NCBI GenBank assembly: GCA_005046945.1
Contig: SUSS01000028.1
Coordinates: 1-35,158 of the forward strand
Origin: Tissierella creatinini
Lineage (GTDB): Bacteria; Bacillota; Clostridia; Tissierellales; Tissierellaceae
Length of the DNA: 35,158 nt
Direction: 5' to 3'
Part shown: positions 32,009-35,158 of the stretch, piece after piece
Layout of the letters: each line of letters begins with the position of its first letter
Position numbering within the stretch: position 1 is the stretch's first letter
The notes under the pieces: model-generated
Database searches by the model: none
What the model was told of the DNA's origin: nothing
The model's input: only the letters and a program-made list of their open reading frames with translations
Made by a program: the position numbers and the translations under genes

Positions 32009-32755
32009 ATGACGCATCCACAGCATTCTAGTACTAATAATTTACCTGGGGTCTTCATTTGCGGTAAAGAAGATCTTAAAGACCTCCTTAAGTTGGATAA
32101 AAATGAAATCCTGAGATATTTATCATATAATGATACCTCCTTAGATGAAGAAATGGATAAGCTTATAGACTCTTGCATGGAAGAGATTATGGAAATAAGC
32201 CAGTATAAATATATCTATAGTATTTTCGATGTAATAGATACTGGGTCATTCCTTTCTCTTAGTAACAGCACCATAGAGCTTAGGGGAAAGGCAATAAGAG
32301 AACATCTTAAAAGTTCTAAATATGTTGGTGTCATGGCTGTAACCCTAGGAGTTGAGGTAGAAAACAAAATCAAATACTATGGCAAGGTTAACCTTACAAG
32401 AGGTGTAATACTGGACTCCTGTGCTGCTGCCTTAGTAGAAGTCCTGTGTGATTATGTAGAGGATAAGATTAAGGATTTAGCCTTGGGTCAAGGCCTTAAT
32501 ATTACATCTAGGTTTAGTCCTGGATATGGAGACCTTCCCATTACGACTCAAAGTCAAATACTGAATTCACTAAATGCATCCAGGCTTATTGGGCTTAACG
32601 TATCGGAATCATCAATACTTCTGCCTAGAAAGTCCGTTACTGCCTTTATTGGCCTAGATAAGAATGTTAAAAAGACAATAAGAAAATGCAGCAGCTGCAA
32701 TCTATTTGCAACCTGCCAATTTTCTAAGGGAGGAAATGATAGTTGTGCTAGATAG
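32009..32755 (+). CDS. methionine synthase activation (reactivation) domain protein
   Basis: A stand-alone version of the C-terminal activation domain of MetH, 248 aa. It has the SAM-binding R-F-S-P-G-Y-G-D-L-P-I segment near residue 170. A Cys-rich end (KCSSCNLFATCQ) is common in clostridial versions. The domain uses SAM and an electron donor to rescue oxidised cob(II)alamin. GGAGG precedes ATG 32009. The stop lies 20 bases inside metH, so the two are translationally coupled and work on the same enzyme. Confidence 0.9.
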   Translation: MTHPQHSSTNNLPGVFICGKEDLKDLLKLDKNEILRYLSYNDTSLDEEMDKLIDSCMEEIMEISQYKYIYSIFDVIDTGSFLSLSNSTIELRGKAIREHLKSSKYVGVMAVTLGVEVENKIKYYGKVNLTRGVILDSCAAALVEVLCDYVEDKIKDLALGQGLNITSRFSPGYGDLPITTQSQILNSLNASRLIGLNVSESSILLPRKSVTAFIGLDKNVKKTIRKCSSCNLFATCQFSKGGNDSCAR

Positions 32756-35126
32756 ACTAAAGAATGAATTTTTATTTTTTGACGGAGCAATGGGTACCAT
32801 GCTCCAGCTTGCAGGTTTAAAAGCAGGAGACTTGCCTGAAAGCTATAATATTGCTAAGCCGGAAATCATTTTAGATATCCATAAAAAGTATTTAGAAGCA
32901 GGTGCAGATTTTATTACTACCAATACTTTTGGAGCAAATAGACTTAAACTTAAAGACTATGATTATGATGTAAATCAAATTATCGAGAAGGCAGTAGCCC
33001 TAGCTAAGGAATCAATAGGAGGAAGAAAAGACAAATACGTTGCTTTAGATATTGGACCTATCGGTACCCTTCTGGAACCCCTTGGAACTCTAAGCTTTGC
33101 TGATGCCTATGATATCTTTAAGGAACAAGTCCTTGCCGGGGTAAAATCAGGTGCTGATTTAATCTTAATTGAAACCATGAGTGACCTATATGAGGTCAAG
33201 GCTGCAATCTTAGCCTCCAAGGAGAACTCCTCTCTTCCGGTATTTTGTACTATGACTTTTCAAGATGACACTAGAACCTTTACCGGAACCGATGCAATAA
33301 CTATGGTTAATGTCCTTGAAGGTTTAGGAGTAGATGCACTAGGTGTTAACTGTTCCAGAGGCCCGGGAGAGCTTCAATCCATCGTTAATGAGATATTAAA
33401 GCTTTCCTCTCTTCCGGTTATAGTTCAAGCCAACGCAGGACTTCCTAAGTCGGGCAGAGACATGGTTGAGTATGACATTGAGCCAAGAGAATTCAGCACT
33501 GAGCTTGAGATAATGGCTAATAATGGTGTAGCTATCTTTGGCGGTTGCTGTGGTACTACTCCAGAATATATAAGTACTATTAGAGAAAAACTCCAAGCTA
33601 AGAAACCTAGTCAGCCTACAGTAGAGAAGCTTACGGCATGCTCTTCCTCTACCCAAACTGTAATACTAGGGGAAGAAGTAAAGATAATAGGTGAGAGAAT
33701 CAATCCTACAGGTAAGAAAGTCCTTAAGGAAGCCCTTAAGAACAAGGATATGGATTATATAATTAGAGAAGCCATATCTCAGAAAGAAACCGGGTCTGAT
33801 ATATTGGATATTAACGTAGGACTTCCCGGCATAGATGAGAAAGAAATGATGACTCATGCCATAAGGGAAATCCAATCCATAATATCTCTTCCTCTTCAAA
33901 TAGATAGTGCTAATGTTGATGTAATTGAGGCAGCTCTTAGAGTCTATAACGGAAAGCCTATTATCAACTCAGTAAACGGGAAGAAATCCAATATGGACGC
34001 AATTTTACCTTTGGTTAAAAAATACGGTGCCCTTGTAATAGGACTTACCCTTGATGAAGACGGAATCCCTAAAACAGCCCAAAAAAGACTGGAAATTGCG
34101 TCTAAAATCATTGAAAAGGCTAAGGAATATGGTATCCCTGAAGAAAATATACTCATAGACCCTCTGGTTCTTACTGCTTCTGCAGAACAAGAAAATGTAT
34201 TGGAGACTCTAAAGGCTATACCCCTTATTAAGTCTAAATATAAGGTTAAGATAGTTCTTGGAACAAGTAATGTATCCTTCGGACTTCCAAATAGGAAGAT
34301 AATAAACACCACTTATTTGGCAATGGCTTTAGGCTATGGACTAGATGCCCCTATTACCGATTCAACCAATGAATCTCTAATGGATGTAATAAGGTCCTTT
34401 AAGGTGCTGGCAAATCAAGATAAGGACTGTGTTGATTTCCTTAAAAACTACAGCAATACAAGCGCTAAAAGCGAACCTGTTAAAGCTTCAGACCTGGATT
34501 TAAAGGACATTATAATGAAGGGTTTAAAGGACGAGGCAGGCAAGAAAACTGAAGAGCTCCTTTCTACTCTTGAATCCTTAGAGTTGGTTAATCAACATAT
34601 CATCCCTGCTTTAGATATAGTTGGAGAAAGATATGAAAAGAAGGAAATATTTTTACCTCAGCTTATCAGAAGTGCAGAGACCGCAAAAAAATCCTTCGAA
34701 GTAATTAAGGAAAAAACCCTACTTGAAGGCTCAGAAAAAGAAAACCACGGAAAGATACTCCTAGCTACAGTCCAAGGAGATATTCACGATTTAGGCAAGA
34801 ATATTGTAAAGCTTATTCTAGAAAATTATGGATACGAAATAATAGATTTAGGAAAGGATGTACCTATAGAAACTGTAGTTGCTAAAGTTAAAGCAGAAAA
34901 TGTGCCTTTAGTAGGATTAAGTGCCCTTATGACTACTACTGTATCTACAATGGAGGACACTATAAAATCTCTTAAAATCCAATGTCCCCATGTTAAAATC
35001 ATGGTTGGGGGAGCTGTACTTACCTCTGAATATGCCCACTTGATTGGAGCAGACTACTATGCAAAGGATGCCCGTGAAGGAGTAGATATTGCAAAGCTTG
35101 TCTGTGACATACTCCCCCCACTTTAG
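32736..35126 (+). CDS. metH: cobalamin-dependent methionine synthase (without activation domain)
   Basis: Transfers methyl from methyl-tetrahydrofolate to homocysteine through cobalamin; 796 aa. Order: homocysteine/zinc domain (L-F-F-D-G-A-M-G-T-M near 10; zinc Cys in GVNCSRG about 205 and GGCCGTTP about 270); pterin domain (IIGERINPTGKK about 320, DINVGLPG, LQIDSANVDVIEAA); helical cap; B12 domain with GDIHDLGKNI (about 681). The activation domain is the separate upstream gene. Start 32736 has GGGAGG before it; the frame runs ten codons upstream without support. The last six codons and the stop fall in what looks like the right end of an IS200/IS605 element, so the native C-terminus may have been replaced by D-I-L-P-P-L. 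Confidence 0.95.
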   Translation: MIVVLDRLKNEFLFFDGAMGTMLQLAGLKAGDLPESYNIAKPEIILDIHKKYLEAGADFITTNTFGANRLKLKDYDYDVNQIIEKAVALAKESIGGRKDKYVALDIGPIGTLLEPLGTLSFADAYDIFKEQVLAGVKSGADLILIETMSDLYEVKAAILASKENSSLPVFCTMTFQDDTRTFTGTDAITMVNVLEGLGVDALGVNCSRGPGELQSIVNEILKLSSLPVIVQANAGLPKSGRDMVEYDIEPREFSTELEIMANNGVAIFGGCCGTTPEYISTIREKLQAKKPSQPTVEKLTACSSSTQTVILGEEVKIIGERINPTGKKVLKEALKNKDMDYIIREAISQKETGSDILDINVGLPGIDEKEMMTHAIREIQSIISLPLQIDSANVDVIEAALRVYNGKPIINSVNGKKSNMDAILPLVKKYGALVIGLTLDEDGIPKTAQKRLEIASKIIEKAKEYGIPEENILIDPLVLTASAEQENVLETLKAIPLIKSKYKVKIVLGTSNVSFGLPNRKIINTTYLAMALGYGLDAPITDSTNESLMDVIRSFKVLANQDKDCVDFLKNYSNTSAKSEPVKASDLDLKDIIMKGLKDEAGKKTEELLSTLESLELVNQHIIPALDIVGERYEKKEIFLPQLIRSAETAKKSFEVIKEKTLLEGSEKENHGKILLATVQGDIHDLGKNIVKLILENYGYEIIDLGKDVPIETVVAKVKAENVPLVGLSALMTTTVSTMEDTIKSLKIQCPHVKIMVGGAVLTSEYAHLIGADYYAKDAREGVDIAKLVCDILPPL

Positions 35127-35158
35127 AAGTGGGGGCTTCTTGGGAAGTACTGACCATT
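35104..35158 (-). mobile_element. probable right end of a second IS200/IS605 tnpB element
   Basis: On the minus strand the sequence reads …GAAGCCCCCACTTCTAAAG… and on to …GAGTATGTCAC at 35104. The perfect hairpin CCCCCACTT-TAG-AAGTGGGGG spans 35115-35135. Layout (GAAGC, hairpin, AG, then TCAC) is the same as the right end at 3824-3856. The tnpB itself would lie beyond the right edge. The metH stop codon TAG is exactly the hairpin loop. Confidence 0.5.

Noticed and set aside
35115-35135. Simple Rho-independent terminator of metH
   Set aside because: The stem is strong but no T-run follows on either strand, and flanking bases match an IS200/IS605 right end instead.

Overview
The window is AT-rich DNA from a Gram-positive, low-GC anaerobe, most likely Clostridia/Tissierellia. 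The signs are strong AGGAGG-type ribosome sites, many short intergenic terminators, a CIRCE-controlled hsp20, a split cobalamin methionine synthase with a separate reactivation protein, a CcdA/ResA-type thiol pair, and a probable UGA-containing selenoprotein gene. No rRNA, tRNA or CRISPR array was found.

Left end (1-5600), a worn accessory zone: an IS3-family element ends at base 50 inside the start of a membrane protein gene. Upstream of that gene on the minus strand is a small thioredoxin-like gene with an in-frame UGA followed by a SECIS-like hairpin. Next come a decayed IS3 transposase, a SAM methyltransferase, a frameshifted acylphosphatase, a small membrane protein, a chromate-type transporter, and an IS200/IS605 tnpB element with its omega-RNA end. 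The tnpB gene is split by a ~130-bp palindrome-rich repeat. A longer copy of that repeat lies just upstream and a shorter, diverged one near 13.5 kb.

Centre (5.6-20.3 kb), a housekeeping and stress block: small DUF-type proteins; a response regulator - histidine kinase - ftsH operon; an XRE/TPR regulator; a lipoprotein plus PLD-family pair; CIRCE-hsp20; an ABC-F ATPase; a YbaN-like membrane protein; catalase; HtrA; and an MBL-fold hydrolase. The response-regulator promoter and the htrA promoter carry nearly the same 20-bp tandem TTCATA box. This suggests a CssRS-like envelope-stress regulon joining the kinase/regulator, FtsH and HtrA.

20.4-27.6 kb: a self-contained type I restriction-modification island on the minus strand, in the order half-HsdS, HsdR, mini-RhuM, two-domain HsdS, HsdM. 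The genes are tightly overlapped. A single strong promoter with an 8-bp inverted repeat across it lies upstream, and the island sits between two terminators.

Right end (27.7-35.1 kb): a YczE-like membrane protein with a TtcA-like tRNA thiolation enzyme, YchF, a CcdA/ResA pair, and the MetH reactivation protein overlapping metH. The 3' end of metH appears to run into the right end of a second IS200/IS605 element, which supplies its last codons and stop.
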